A stretch of 64,000 bases of DNA from Achromobacter xylosoxidans (GCF_001457475.1 NZ_LN831029.1:6386001-6450000); one strand, 5' to 3'. Shown: positions 1-8,646, counted from the stretch's first letter. Made by a program: numbers and translations. Notes: generated by a model not told the origin, from the letters alone.

Positions 1-620
1 AAGCCGAGCTGCATTTGCGCGGGCTCCCGGGACTGCAAAACCGAGTACGCGAGGCCCTTGGCTCTCATCTCGTCCAGCTTCAACAGCAGTTGCCCTTGTT
101 CGGATTTGATGTATGCGCGCACTTCCTCAATGCGGGCCTTCGTTTCGACCAGAGCCCAGTCTGCATAGGGATTGTCATTCGACGACAGCGACCAAAGGGA
201 TCGAAGTGCTGCCGCAACACGCTTTCCACCCGCAATCGGAGCGCCGGGCTTGCCGGGCTCGACCGCCTTTCCCATAAACAGCCGAAGGGCCTCCAGCGTG
301 TGAAGAGACATAACGTCCTGGCTCTCGGCGACCAGCGACGGCAACGTCTTTATCTGGCGCGCCTCAGAACTCCCAACCAAGGGGTCGGCGCCGGCACGCG
401 CTTCATGGGCCTGACGCATACGCGTAAATTCGGCCTCGCGCTCGTAGTAGAGTTGCAAGCGCCCGAAGAGAGGATGGGCCGGGTCGGGGTCATCGTCGTT
501 GAGGAGGGAGCCCAGTATGCGGCGCTCACCGTCGAGGTCGTAACGATCGGGAAATGGGGAGTTGTCCGCCGTCGCAAATGCGGACAGGGAAGAATCAACC
601 GCCGTTTTTTTCGGTGCCAT
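1..620 (-). CDS. TIGR03761-family integrating conjugative element protein (5' part, cut by window edge)
   Basis: Reading leftward from ATG at 618-620, an open frame of 206 codons begins MAPKKTAVDSSL and runs off the window. Residues about 110-175 carry LHTLEALRLFMG, a GKPG turn and NPYADWAL, which match the conserved N-terminal core I know from TIGR03761 proteins (LHTRHAIRLW, GKPGI, DDPYADWW). These proteins sit beside ParB and DUF2857 genes in PFGI-1-type ICEs and have no established activity. GGAG lies upstream at proper spacing. The rightward frame over the same DNA is an antisense shadow. The start is well supported; the C-terminal half is unseen. Confidence 0.75.
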   Translation of the reverse strand, partial: MAPKKTAVDSSLSAFATADNSPFPDRYDLDGERRILGSLLNDDDPDPAHPLFGRLQLYYEREAEFTRMRQAHEARAGADPLVGSSEARQIKTLPSLVAESQDVMSLHTLEALRLFMGKAVEPGKPGAPIAGGKRVAAALRSLWSLSSNDNPYADWALVETKARIEEVRAYIKSEQGQLLLKLDEMRAKGLAYSVLQSREPAQMQLG

Positions 621-730
621 CAGGCGCTTCTCCGTTGTTGAATGTGTTTATGGGTGATGCTGGCCCGCATCGTTAGGAAATTGCTCCAGGGCGACAGCGT
701 GGTCGCGAATGTCAATTTCCTTGTCGACCT

Positions 731-745
731 GTTTTGCTGCAAAAC
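731..745. repeat. 15-bp dyad, copy 1
   Basis: Two 7-base arms GTTTTGC and GCAAAAC flank a single T, just past the stop of the 485-aa winged-helix protein. A near-identical copy, with one base changed, sits inside that gene at 1153-1167. As RNA this would be only a weak hairpin; a protein-binding or origin-type role is speculative. Confidence 0.4.
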
Positions 746-747
746 AC

Positions 748-2205
748 TCATGGCCGAGCCCTCCGCTCCGCCATCACCGCGCGTAGCTCTGCGATTCGGG
801 CGCGTCCCTCTTCCTTCGACGAAGGCTGAGGACCCGGGCAGGCCTTCGCCGCCACCACAGCCTCCGCCGCCCGCACCGAGGCGGAAACCGCAACCAGGTT
901 GCGACGACGCTGTTCTTCAAGATGGGCAAGCTCGGGCACGAATCGTCCTTGCTGGGCCAGGAGAACCAGTCGCCTCAGGTATCCGAGCGGGTTCTCCACA
1001 GATTGCCGTCTTGCTCGCGCGCCAAACTCGTCGAGCAGGGTTTGCCGGACAGCAGTTGGCGCGTAGCCAAGAATCGTGATCGCGCCCTGCCTGCTCTCTT
1101 GCGGAAGCACGTCTGGCCACAGAAGGGAGTCCAAATCAACCACCACTGACTCGTTTCGCTGCAAAACGGCCTCCCGTGCGCGCGCGTGGGTTGTGGTCGT
1201 TGCTGTATTCGGACCTGTAGTCGTATCCCTTATAGAAGTGGACGAATCTGGCAAACTGCTATGCATGTTTCCAGCAATCTGCAATGTACGAATCCCACAA
1301 TCTGATATTTCCGGTTTGGCATTACCAGTTTGTCGGTTTCGTACATTGGCAGGCGCGGGGCCCGCTTGCGGCATAGTCTGCCCCGGCTCGCCCCTAGACA
1401 TTTGGAATGCCTGGTGGCGCCGCGTGGTCGCCAAACCTTCCACCTCAGCCCTCTTTCGGGCTGCTGCTTGAGATGCGAACTGTGCTTCCAGAAGCTTGCA
1501 GAGCAGTGCGGGATCTACTTGCGTGTAAACGCGCTTGGCGCCGCGGTTCAGGTAGAACTCCTGTACGAGACCTAGCTCTTTCAGCTTATCCTTGGCGTTC
1601 TCCAACGAGCGTCTATTCAGCGCGAGATCCTCTTGCCAGTTGAGTGCGGTCAGGCTGAACCAGGGATACCCGGACTCGACGGACTTGCGCTGAAGCTGGA
1701 GCAGTCGCGACAGAAGTAGACCGGCGTTCACTCCGCCGGTCACGTCTGCCAGGATGCGGTGATACGCCGTAGTTGGCCCGAGCAGATCCCGCACCGCGCG
1801 CTCAGGCGCGCGCATGAACTCAAATGTGAGTTCGACAGGAAGGGCCTCCTTCCTGCACACCTCCAAGGCCCTCGCTATGTTCGGAAGGTTCATTCGATAC
1901 CACAACGTGGCTGGCCGGCCCGCCAATGTCTCCTCTACGAAGCCGAGATTGCGGAGCCTGCGGCGCGCGGTGTCGAGCTCCGCGCGCGACAGGCCTGTCT
2001 CAAGCCACCACTGCTGCTGAGTTTTAAAGATCCAGCCGTTGGTTTGAGCTACGTCTCGTCCGGTTCGCGTCCAATGCGCGAGCTGGGACAGTACGATCGC
2101 CGCCTTCGGATTCCCGGTCATACGTGCCAAGAACAGTCCAAAGGCGATAGGCCGGCTCCGCTTCAGGGCCAGCCAAAGTCGGTCGTAGGCGATGTTGGTC
2201 GACAT
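748..2205 (-). CDS. ICE replication-type protein with two winged-helix-like modules (STY4528-like)
   Basis: A 485-aa protein in the slot held by STY4528-type pathogenicity-island replication proteins in this ICE family. Two similar modules are visible, at residues about 30-105 and 155-230. Each has a small-residue/LSxL helix, an aromatic-rich strand, then a GLS or ALN helix and an RRxL or KDKL helix ending in LGFVEE or LGLVQE, as in winged-helix DNA-binding domains. A polar linker (about 255-355) leads to a C-terminal part holding NPLGYLRRLVLLAQQG. It starts 7 bases after the preceding stop, so the two are co-transcribed. A replication role is inferred from family context; recruitment of host factors to an ICE origin is speculation. 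Confidence 0.65.
   Translation of the reverse strand: MSTNIAYDRLWLALKRSRPIAFGLFLARMTGNPKAAIVLSQLAHWTRTGRDVAQTNGWIFKTQQQWWLETGLSRAELDTARRRLRNLGFVEETLAGRPATLWYRMNLPNIARALEVCRKEALPVELTFEFMRAPERAVRDLLGPTTAYHRILADVTGGVNAGLLLSRLLQLQRKSVESGYPWFSLTALNWQEDLALNRRSLENAKDKLKELGLVQEFYLNRGAKRVYTQVDPALLCKLLEAQFASQAAARKRAEVEGLATTRRHQAFQMSRGEPGQTMPQAGPAPANVRNRQTGNAKPEISDCGIRTLQIAGNMHSSLPDSSTSIRDTTTGPNTATTTTHARAREAVLQRNESVVVDLDSLLWPDVLPQESRQGAITILGYAPTAVRQTLLDEFGARARRQSVENPLGYLRRLVLLAQQGRFVPELAHLEEQRRRNLVAVSASVRAAEAVVAAKACPGPQPSSKEEGRARIAELRAVMAERRARP
1153..1167. repeat. 15-bp dyad, copy 2
   Basis: GTTTCGCTGCAAAAC repeats the dyad at 731-745 with one base difference, so this copy is an imperfect palindrome. 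It lies within the coding sequence of the 485-aa replication-type protein, in the segment coding the C-terminal part. Confidence 0.35.
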
Positions 2206-2212
2206 ACGACTG

Positions 2213-2671
2213 TCAGCTACTCAGGCTCGGAGATGGACGCGCCAGCGCCGCGTTCGCGGCCTGTACGCGTAGTTCCCTATCCACTACCAGCCAGTTGACG
2301 CGAACGGCCGTTCGCGGGGGCATTCCGATGCGCATCGTTTCCAGAAAGCCGTTCCGCTCCAATAGTCTTCGCGCTGTGAGCTGCTCTTTGTAGGACAGTC
2401 CCAGGCGCGAACGCCATTCCTCCGCGTCGATATAGACCCAGTCGCCCGCTAGTTCGGTCAGGTCGGATTGGGCGGCAAGGTCGCTCAAGATGGCCGCAGC
2501 GTTGAGACTGCCTGCGAGCTCTACGAAGGCGCGATGGATGGTGATCGGCGCGTCCAAGACTCTTAGCAAGTAATGCTCGTTGGCCTGGTCGCGCTGGGCG
2601 ACGGCATCCGTATCGGCGTTCGCTGTGTACTGTCGCCCGTAGGGATCGAGCGCAAAATCCCATGCTGTCAT
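2213..2671 (-). CDS. Small winged-helix-like ICE protein
   Basis: A 152-aa protein when started at ATG 2669-2671, which has GGGAG seven bases upstream; the longer frame to 2692 lacks such a site. Residues about 55-130 repeat the module found twice in the next gene: an NAAAILSDL helix, then WVYIDAEEW, GLS, and an ARRLLERNGFLE stretch. No characterised homologue is recognised. It is the seventh gene of the leftward operon that starts at parA and is spaced 7 bases from the 485-aa gene. Paralogy with that protein suggests it acts at the same DNA or in the same complex; this is inference. Confidence 0.6.
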   Translation of the reverse strand: MTAWDFALDPYGRQYTANADTDAVAQRDQANEHYLLRVLDAPITIHRAFVELAGSLNAAAILSDLAAQSDLTELAGDWVYIDAEEWRSRLGLSYKEQLTARRLLERNGFLETMRIGMPPRTAVRVNWLVVDRELRVQAANAALARPSPSLSS

Positions 2672-2845
2672 TGCGGACTCCCGTCTGGGCACACGTGCCG
2701 ACCCTCGGTGACGAACTGAGGATCGTTCGCAGCGCTTCCGCGTCGATCAAAGAGGCGAATTGGGAACCACGCAGGGTCGATGGGCGAAGCCAAAGGTCCC
2801 AAGCCCCTCCTGGGCATTGGGAAGCAACTCAACAGCGACAGGATC

Positions 2846-3055
2846 CTAATCACGGCCGGCCCTCCACAGGCCGGCACGGCCTGACATCGCCTTCATAGGG
2901 GGCTGATCTGCCGCACGTTCCACGACCCGTTGCATCGCGAGTGTGTACGTCAGCGGGCGAAACGCCGGCGTGCCCTTGAGGACGGTGACCATGGCACCAG
3001 GAGCATCCTCGCCAGCGTTTGCGGGTAAGGCCCGCGGTGATTTTGTCGCAGTCAT
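2846..3055 (-). CDS. Predicted 69-aa ICE protein, unknown function
   Basis: ATG at 3053-3055 has GGAG at good spacing and begins 13 bases after the stop of the DUF2857-like gene, on the same strand. The product starts MTATKSPRALPAN and is basic towards its end. I recognise no family. A longer in-frame version reaching 3223 would overlap the well-supported upstream gene and is unlikely. The spacing and ribosome binding site argue for a real operon member, but its small size leaves doubt. The following 174 bases (2672-2845) hold no gene I can support. Confidence 0.5.
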   Translation of the reverse strand: MTATKSPRALPANAGEDAPGAMVTVLKGTPAFRPLTYTLAMQRVVERAADQPPMKAMSGRAGLWRAGRD

Positions 3056-3068
3056 CGGCGATCTCCAG

Positions 3069-3599
3069 TTAGCGCTGATTGAGCGCGGCGAACAGTGTGA
3101 GAAGCGTGTGCTTTGGAAATGCCTCATGGAGTGCGAGATATCGCTCCCGGACGTCAGAAGTGGTCCCCTGCAGCTCCTTCCAAATGCTGTGCACCCGAAG
3201 GTATTCCGCTGGATCCAGCTCAACGGCTGGGCCAGGCGGACTTAGCCGCATATGCGCCCGCATCTGGTCCACTTCCGCTGCCGGTATTGCCGGAAACAGC
3301 GCGCGGATCAGCGATCCGCCCGCTTGTGCGCGGAGAAACCGTCGAAGCTGCGCCATGAGCTCCTGGCGTCGCTGGTGCTCGCTCTGTTGTTCCACCAGTG
3401 CTTCGGGGTCCACGTAGATGCGCACCGTGACTGCTGGAAGCATTGCATCAAGCCCTCGATCGCGAAGGCCAGCCAATAAAAGTTCCGCCGTGTGCTGTGG
3501 TAGCGCCCCGTCGGCATGTGCGCGCCGCCGGATCTGTTCGTTCAGCTCTCGCAGCGCTTTGCGTTTCAGGGTGGGATGGGTCAACTCCAGGAAATTCAT
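3069..3599 (-). CDS. DUF2857-like ICE protein
   Basis: A 176-aa protein starting MNFLELTHPTLK, which sits directly after ParB as DUF2857 proteins do in PFGI-1 and SPI-7 type elements. Its ATG overlaps the ParB stop in an ATGA, showing translational coupling. The length fits the family (about 170-200 aa). Many Arg and Leu residues suggest an all-helical soluble protein; residues 24-65 include LPQHTAELLLAGLRDRGL. Function is unknown for the family. Assignment rests on gene position, length and general sequence character and not on a diagnostic motif. Confidence 0.6.
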   Translation of the reverse strand: MNFLELTHPTLKRKALRELNEQIRRRAHADGALPQHTAELLLAGLRDRGLDAMLPAVTVRIYVDPEALVEQQSEHQRRQELMAQLRRFLRAQAGGSLIRALFPAIPAAEVDQMRAHMRLSPPGPAVELDPAEYLRVHSIWKELQGTTSDVRERYLALHEAFPKHTLLTLFAALNQR

Positions 3600-5242
3600 G
3601 ACGCGCCTCCAGTCAACTCCACCGGCACGCCCACCGATTGCCAGAATGAGTCCTTCGAACGCTCAGGAAATGCTTGATTGAACTGTCGGACGGCTTGGAT
3701 CACCCTGAGATACACAAGCCCAGTGGCATCATCCGGGTCCGTCATTCGACGCACGACGTGGTAGGAGCCGTCTGCGTAAACCGGGTCTCCCAACAGGTTG
3801 TCGCACGCATCCTGCCAGGAGTCAGTGCTTTCGGCGTGGAGCTTGAAGTCTGACTCAAGGGACAGAGCCGCGAGGCCTGCGGGCGTGTTTTGTTGCGACA
3901 GAAGGACCAGCCACCACCACGCGTAATAACGTTCGGCGTAGTCCCCACCCTGCAGAGCTTGTTCTTGCAATGAGCCCAGGTCGCCGCCAACATCCTTGGG
4001 TATCTCGACCATGAAGCGCAAAGGCAGCTCGTCAACGGACAGGAGGCACCCTTGAAGATGGCTGACCGTCACGAGTTCCTCCAGCGCATGCCAGAGTTCC
4101 CGTTCGGCGGAGCCTCGACTGTCGGCGGGCGGCTGCTTCGAACTCGGCTGCGCGCCGGCGGCTTCAGTGTCGTGCTCACCATTCCGCCGCGAGGTTGAGG
4201 CATTGGAGGTTTCATGCTGCGGAGGCAGCTTCATCTGCGTGGCCACGTTCGCTGAATCACGGCCTGAACTTTCATCGGCACCGTCCGAGGCTTGCGTGTC
4301 TGCCAGGGAGCTGCCTGGTGCTGGCGCATGCTGCTTCGCGTCACGCACCAAGCTCGCGGATTCAGCGTCCGGATTAGCCTGGAGGATCTGCACCGCGCGT
4401 TGGAGCTCGTCCACCGTAAGACTGATGCGCTGGGCGAAGTTCTCGTCAAGACGAGCAGTGAATGCCGCGAAGTCCAGCGACTTGGTCGCGACGTAGCGCT
4501 CTCGCATGTGATCGATCGCGAGCGTCCAAGCCTGGTCGAGAGCCTCCTCGGCACCAAGCTTCGCCGCAATCGTCGCCAGCCGACTGCGTGCCGGTATGAA
4601 GCGGTCCTGCACATCGCGCCTGGAGAGCTGGCTGGCCGCGCACGCCAGGTCGGCCAGATGCTTCATGGTGAAACCATAGTGGCTCAGAAGCGCAGGGGAC
4701 GCCTGTATTCCTTCACCTGCTTTGAGGTGTTCGGAAAAGTCACGCAAGCTCATCGGGCCGCCGCGTTCGCGCTCCACCTCCTGCTTCAGGTCAAAGGTCG
4801 AACGCGCTGCGTCCCAAAACAGCAGGCCCGAGCGTTGGTCGTTCTCCACCATATGGGCCGCGAGAAGGGCTGCCTCGCTGCGGTACGGAACCTTCACGAA
4901 GTCCATATGCAAGAACTGCATATGGCCTTCGGCGACCAGTTCCTGCAGGATTTCCAAGCGGGTGTTGCCGCCCTTAGCCGGGATGTACTGCTTCTCGCCA
5001 GGTCTCTGCGTAACAGCAATCATCTGATCGAGGCCGCGCGTGCGGATCGACTCCTTGATCTCGTCGTACTTTTCATTGCGAACCGTCCGCGGGTTGCGCT
5101 CGTACAGACGGCAGTCGTCTCGGACATTGAGGGTAATCACGTTGGTCAACGCCGAGTCGATTGCGGCAGGGTCCGGCGACCTTTCGCTCAGCCGCGAAGC
5201 GATCATTTGGTCCAGGTCTACTTTCTTCGATGCGGGCTTCAT
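3596..5242 (-). CDS. parB: ParB-family partition protein of PFGI-1-class ICE (TIGR03764-like)
   Basis: A 548-aa ParB-like DNA-binding protein. The N-terminal ParB/Srx domain shows NPRT at 50-53, IKESIRTRGLDQMIAV (62-77) and AKGGNTRLEIL (89-99), the ICE variant of the ParB arginine box. A helix-turn-helix region follows at about 160-240 (SLRDFSEHLKAGEG). Residues about 310-390 are a low-complexity acidic/Gln linker, and the C-terminal 150 residues are specific to this ICE class. Its start overlaps the previous stop (TGATG) and its stop overlaps the DUF2857-like start. Such proteins with ParA support maintenance of the excised element. The central SRRDVQDRFIPARSRLA stretch is typical of TIGR03764. 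Confidence 0.9.
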   Translation of the reverse strand: MKPASKKVDLDQMIASRLSERSPDPAAIDSALTNVITLNVRDDCRLYERNPRTVRNEKYDEIKESIRTRGLDQMIAVTQRPGEKQYIPAKGGNTRLEILQELVAEGHMQFLHMDFVKVPYRSEAALLAAHMVENDQRSGLLFWDAARSTFDLKQEVERERGGPMSLRDFSEHLKAGEGIQASPALLSHYGFTMKHLADLACAASQLSRRDVQDRFIPARSRLATIAAKLGAEEALDQAWTLAIDHMRERYVATKSLDFAAFTARLDENFAQRISLTVDELQRAVQILQANPDAESASLVRDAKQHAPAPGSSLADTQASDGADESSGRDSANVATQMKLPPQHETSNASTSRRNGEHDTEAAGAQPSSKQPPADSRGSAERELWHALEELVTVSHLQGCLLSVDELPLRFMVEIPKDVGGDLGSLQEQALQGGDYAERYYAWWWLVLLSQQNTPAGLAALSLESDFKLHAESTDSWQDACDNLLGDPVYADGSYHVVRRMTDPDDATGLVYLRVIQAVRQFNQAFPERSKDSFWQSVGVPVELTGGAS

Positions 5243-5466
5243 CAGTTGCCCCTCAGGATTGGCAGCTTTTCGTCCTCGCCAGCGAGGGCGGTGGCCATGA
5301 AAAGCAAGTCGTCTTCATCAAGCACGCCGAGGTTTCGATACGCGCTCACGGCGCCTAACACCACGCCCAAGTGCAGGGCGCGTTCGGGGGAGCCCGCGGT
5401 TGCACGATGCAAAAGATCGAGCTCGGTGCTCAAGTGCAGGAGAGCAAGCTCCTTGTTCGTGCTCAT
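5242..5466 (-). CDS. 74-aa ICE protein of unknown function
   Basis: Starting at ATG 5464-5466, which is preceded by GGGGAGGG, the product begins MSTNKELALLHL. The ATG overlaps the stop of the preceding 132-aa gene (ATGA), so it is translationally coupled; a start 11 codons further upstream is possible but would overlap more. Helical segments with many Leu and an acidic DEDDLLFMA stretch suggest a small soluble helical protein. No family recognised. Position between parA and parB implies a role with partition or control of the operon, by inference only. Confidence 0.65.
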   Translation of the reverse strand: MSTNKELALLHLSTELDLLHRATAGSPERALHLGVVLGAVSAYRNLGVLDEDDLLFMATALAGEDEKLPILRGN

Positions 5467-5861
5467 GCCTCTACCCTCCCCGAGCTGATGGCGGACCACG
5501 CTTTCAAGTAGGGCGTTGGGTCCGGCACGATAAAGATCGGGCGGTGGACCCAGCGATGGAGGACTGGGTCTTCAAAAATTCTTGCGGCCTCGGTCTCTGA
5601 GACGCCCATAAGGCTCATTTCGCTGAAGCTCACGACTTCGGAGGGAGCCGTCGACGTAGAATCAAGGCCGACGGGTCGCATCGCGAGGAGAGCGGTCTGC
5701 ACTACGGCAGCAGCACGCGCGCGTCGCATTTCCAGGGGCGCGTGATCTGAAGACACGGCCACGTAAAACGTCAGGGGCGGCTGCTCTCCTCCAGCAGGCG
5801 CGGTTGCGCGGAACACGTCTCCGATGTCCGGCAGTTCGGGAAGTCTAATGGCTCTTTTCAT
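5463..5861 (-). CDS. 132-aa ICE protein of unknown function
   Basis: Begins three bases after the parA stop and overlaps the next start by an ATGA, so it belongs to the parA operon. The sequence starts MKRAIRLPELPDIGDVF and contains a strand-rich FYVAVSSDH segment, a helix MRRARAAAVVQTALLA, and a C-terminal FIVPDPTPYLKAW. No signal peptide, membrane segment or familiar motif is visible. In related ICEs the ParA-ParB interval often carries a replicative helicase or small unknown genes; here only two small ones are present. Function unassigned. Confidence 0.65.
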   Translation of the reverse strand: MKRAIRLPELPDIGDVFRATAPAGGEQPPLTFYVAVSSDHAPLEMRRARAAAVVQTALLAMRPVGLDSTSTAPSEVVSFSEMSLMGVSETEAARIFEDPVLHRWVHRPIFIVPDPTPYLKAWSAISSGRVEA

Positions 5862-5864
5862 TGC

Positions 5865-6716
5865 TCAAGCCCCCGCGTCACTAGGCTGGCCCTGACCGTC
5901 CACGTAGATGCCGTTCAATGCGGGGAAGAGCTCCCAAGCCAAGCGGTGCATGACGTCCCAGGGCGACTTGTCCCCCCTGCGACGGTCGTATTGATGAACC
6001 GGAATTCGTGCAGTCGTCGCAGCGGTATAGGCGGCTGCATGCGGAACGACCGTCTCTAGAATGCCCTTCACCTGCCGATGACCGAGGAAGCTTCGGCGAA
6101 TTTGATCCGCAACGTGACGCGCGTTGTTGTTACGCTCCAGGGCGCTGATGACGACGTATAGGTCCCCACTGCGGAAGTCGGCGCCGAAGTCGGACAGACT
6201 GTTCAAAGACTCCATCATGCGCAGCGTGCCGTCTGCAAATTCAGCCGCAGACAGAACGTCAGGCTTGATCGGCGACAGGATCACGTCCGCCGCCATCGCC
6301 GCCGTCTTCTGCAGCTCGCCCGCCGCGCCCTGGGTGTCGATGATGATCGCGTGGTATTTCTCGACGGCCGCTGAGCGCCTCACTGCCCGGCGCATTATCA
6401 ACAGACGATCTTCACGATCCTTCAGCCACGTTTGCAGATTCCCCGCGACAGCATCCGAGCAAACGATGTCGATTCCCGGAATCGCGGTCTTGCTGATGCA
6501 GTCTTCGGTGACGAGGCCACCGCGCGTAATAACTCGCGTCAGCCCGTGTTCAGCGCGCTGTTCGATGGGGTAGTACTTCGTCAGGCTGTTCTGTTCGTCC
6601 GCGTCGAACAACAGCACCTGCATGCCGAAATCGGCAAATATTCCTGCGAGATTTGCGCAGGTTGTGGTCTTCGTGACTCCACCTTTGGTGGACGCGACAG
6701 CGATCACGTGTGGCAT
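5865..6716 (-). CDS. parA: ParA/Soj-family partition ATPase of the ICE
   Basis: A 283-aa Walker-type ATPase. The deviant Walker A motif KGGVTKTT at 11-18 has both lysines expected of ParA/MinD proteins, with Thr in place of the usual Gly before the second Lys, as I know from ICE ParAs. Walker A' is LLFDADEQNS (35-44) and Walker B-like hydrophobics end at IIIDTQG (124-130). It is the first gene of the leftward ICE operon, with GAGG ahead of the ATG. In related elements (PAPI-1 soj) the protein is needed for stable maintenance after excision. The promoter gap carries three dyads that probably bind a regulator. Confidence 0.92.
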   Translation of the reverse strand: MPHVIAVASTKGGVTKTTTCANLAGIFADFGMQVLLFDADEQNSLTKYYPIEQRAEHGLTRVITRGGLVTEDCISKTAIPGIDIVCSDAVAGNLQTWLKDREDRLLIMRRAVRRSAAVEKYHAIIIDTQGAAGELQKTAAMAADVILSPIKPDVLSAAEFADGTLRMMESLNSLSDFGADFRSGDLYVVISALERNNNARHVADQIRRSFLGHRQVKGILETVVPHAAAYTAATTARIPVHQYDRRRGDKSPWDVMHRLAWELFPALNGIYVDGQGQPSDAGA

Positions 6717-6789
6717 GGCGTTCCTCTTTTCGGCGCTAGGCCATTCGGCCCAGTTGCATACCCGTTCAAGGGCGGTTATCGTTAGTCAA

Positions 6790-6852
6790 AACACGGTTCC
6801 GTGTTACACGATTTTGTGTAATTCAGGGCGACATTACCCGAATCCGTGTAAT
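6790..6852. promoter_or_regulatory. Three dyad repeats between parA and the divergent HTH gene
   Basis: Three inverted repeats stand in the 156-base divergent gap. 6790-6805 is AACACGG-TT-CCGTGTT (perfect). 6804-6821 is TTACAC-6 bases-GTGTAA (perfect). 6833-6852 is ATTACCC-6 bases-GTGTAAT (one mismatch). Centres are 15 and 30 bases apart, so the latter two and the first lie near whole half-turn multiples. The half-site CGTGT or GTGTAAT recurs. This layout is typical of cooperative repressor operators controlling both promoters; the small HTH protein next door is the obvious candidate, which is inference. Confidence 0.65.
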
Positions 6853-6872
6853 TCGGCAAGATAGGACTGGCG

Positions 6873-7240
<368 letters not shown>

Positions 7241-7401
7241 AGTCTGGGCATGGGCTTATACATCTCCCACACCCTACAGCTGCTGACTTCGTTGCGCTCA
7301 GTGCAACCAAATCATCTTTTCGCTTTGGCTTGAAGGTTTTGCCCTTCCCGCCTCGTGAATTCCAACCTTGCTCAAAGCAGCGCTTGCAGTGCTGTTTTCA
7401 A

Positions 7402-8367
7402 CTAGCGATCTCGATTCACCGCGAAAGCGCAGAATTCTAACAGAGAATTTAGAAAAGGGGAAACGGGATATGCAGAAAGTGCTTCGCGGGCCCGATCCGC
7501 CTCGGCCACGGCGGCCTGGCGGGCGTGTTCCAACGCGTCCGTCGCCTGGATGGCGGCGGCCACGGCGGCAAAGTCGGCGTCGCCCGTCTTGATGGCGTCG
7601 CGGATCAATTGCTGCTGCTGCGGCGTTCCCACTTCCATCACGCGGATCAGCGGCAGCGTGGGCTTGCCCTCGCGCAGATCGTCGCCCACGTTCTTGCCCA
7701 GCGCGGCGGCGTCGCCGCTGTAGTCCAGCACGTCGTCGACCAACTGGAAGGCCGTGCCCACGTGGCGGCCATAGGCGGCGGCCGCGGCTTCCTGCTCGGG
7801 CGTGGCGCCCGCCAGCACCGCGCCGACCTGGGCGGCGGCCTCGAACAGCTTGGCGGTCTTGTAGCGCACGACCTGCAGGTAGCGCTCCTGCGAGACGTCC
7901 GGATCGTGCACGTTCAGCAACTGCAGCACCTCGCCCTCGGCGATGACCGTGGTGGCTTCGGACAGGATGCTCATGATGCGCATCGAGTCGGCCTCGACCA
8001 TCATCTCGAACGAGCGCGAATACAGATAGTCGCCCACCAGCACGCTGGCCGCGTTGCCGAACACCGCGTTGGCGGTTTCGCGCCCGCGGCGCAGGTCGGA
8101 CTCGTCGACCACGTCGTCATGCAGCAGCGTCGCGGTATGGATGAACTCCACCACGGCGGCCAGCAACTGGTGGTGCGTCCCTTGATACCCCAGCGCGCGC
8201 GCCACCATCAGCACCATCGCCGGGCGCATGCGCTTGCCGCCCGCGCCAATGATGTAGTCGCCGATCGTACGGATGAGCACCACATCGGAATTCAGCCGCT
8301 CGCGGATAACCGCATCGACGGCTTTCATATCGTCAACTATGGGAGCAATGAGCGCGGGGAGATTCAA
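7402..8367 (-). CDS. ispB: Octaprenyl diphosphate synthase
   Basis: A 321-aa trans-isoprenyl diphosphate synthase that makes the ubiquinone side chain from FPP and IPP. First Asp-rich motif DDVVD at 84-88 and second DDVLD at 211-215; GKRMRPA at 44-50 binds the diphosphate. The start is taken at TTG (8367) giving MNLPALIAPIVDD, where the family begins; the frame stays open upstream to 8610, but that stretch is proline- and arginine-rich non-homologous sequence. The ribosome binding site is weak. It is divergent from rplU, an arrangement shared with many proteobacteria. Confidence 0.95.
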   Translation of the reverse strand: MNLPALIAPIVDDMKAVDAVIRERLNSDVVLIRTIGDYIIGAGGKRMRPAMVLMVARALGYQGTHHQLLAAVVEFIHTATLLHDDVVDESDLRRGRETANAVFGNAASVLVGDYLYSRSFEMMVEADSMRIMSILSEATTVIAEGEVLQLLNVHDPDVSQERYLQVVRYKTAKLFEAAAQVGAVLAGATPEQEAAAAAYGRHVGTAFQLVDDVLDYSGDAAALGKNVGDDLREGKPTLPLIRVMEVGTPQQQQLIRDAIKTGDADFAAVAAAIQATDALEHARQAAVAEADRAREALSAYPVSPFLNSLLEFCAFAVNRDR

Positions 8368-8617
8368 GACGTATCCGGAGAGTGAAACGAGCCATATGTA
8401 ACAGCTCTTACCGCTGGGCCGCCGGGATGGCGGGGGATTCGACCAGCGATTATACGGGCTGCCAGGAACCGGAGCCGGACGTAGCGACGCCCCTGCCCGG
8501 GGCGCGGAATCCCCCTCCGCCATCCCATCCGAACCGCCCCGCCCCCGTTTTTTCGGCTGCGCGCCACCCCGACGCGGCGCCCCGGCCACACCTAAGCCCT
8601 TAGCCTGCAAGCGCTTT

Positions 8618-8646
8618 TTGACTTTTCCTCAGCCGCGGGCTAATAT
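8618..8646 (+). promoter_or_regulatory. Sigma-70 promoter of the rplU-rpmA operon
   Basis: TTGACT (8618-8623) and TAATAT (8641-8646) are 17 bases apart, close to consensus. Transcription would begin near 8653, leaving a leader of about 158 bases before rplU. Confidence 0.75.

Noticed and set aside
15..641. Rightward 208-aa open frame
   Set aside because: Antisense of the TIGR03761-like gene, whose minus-strand product has the recognisable family core and a ribosome binding site.
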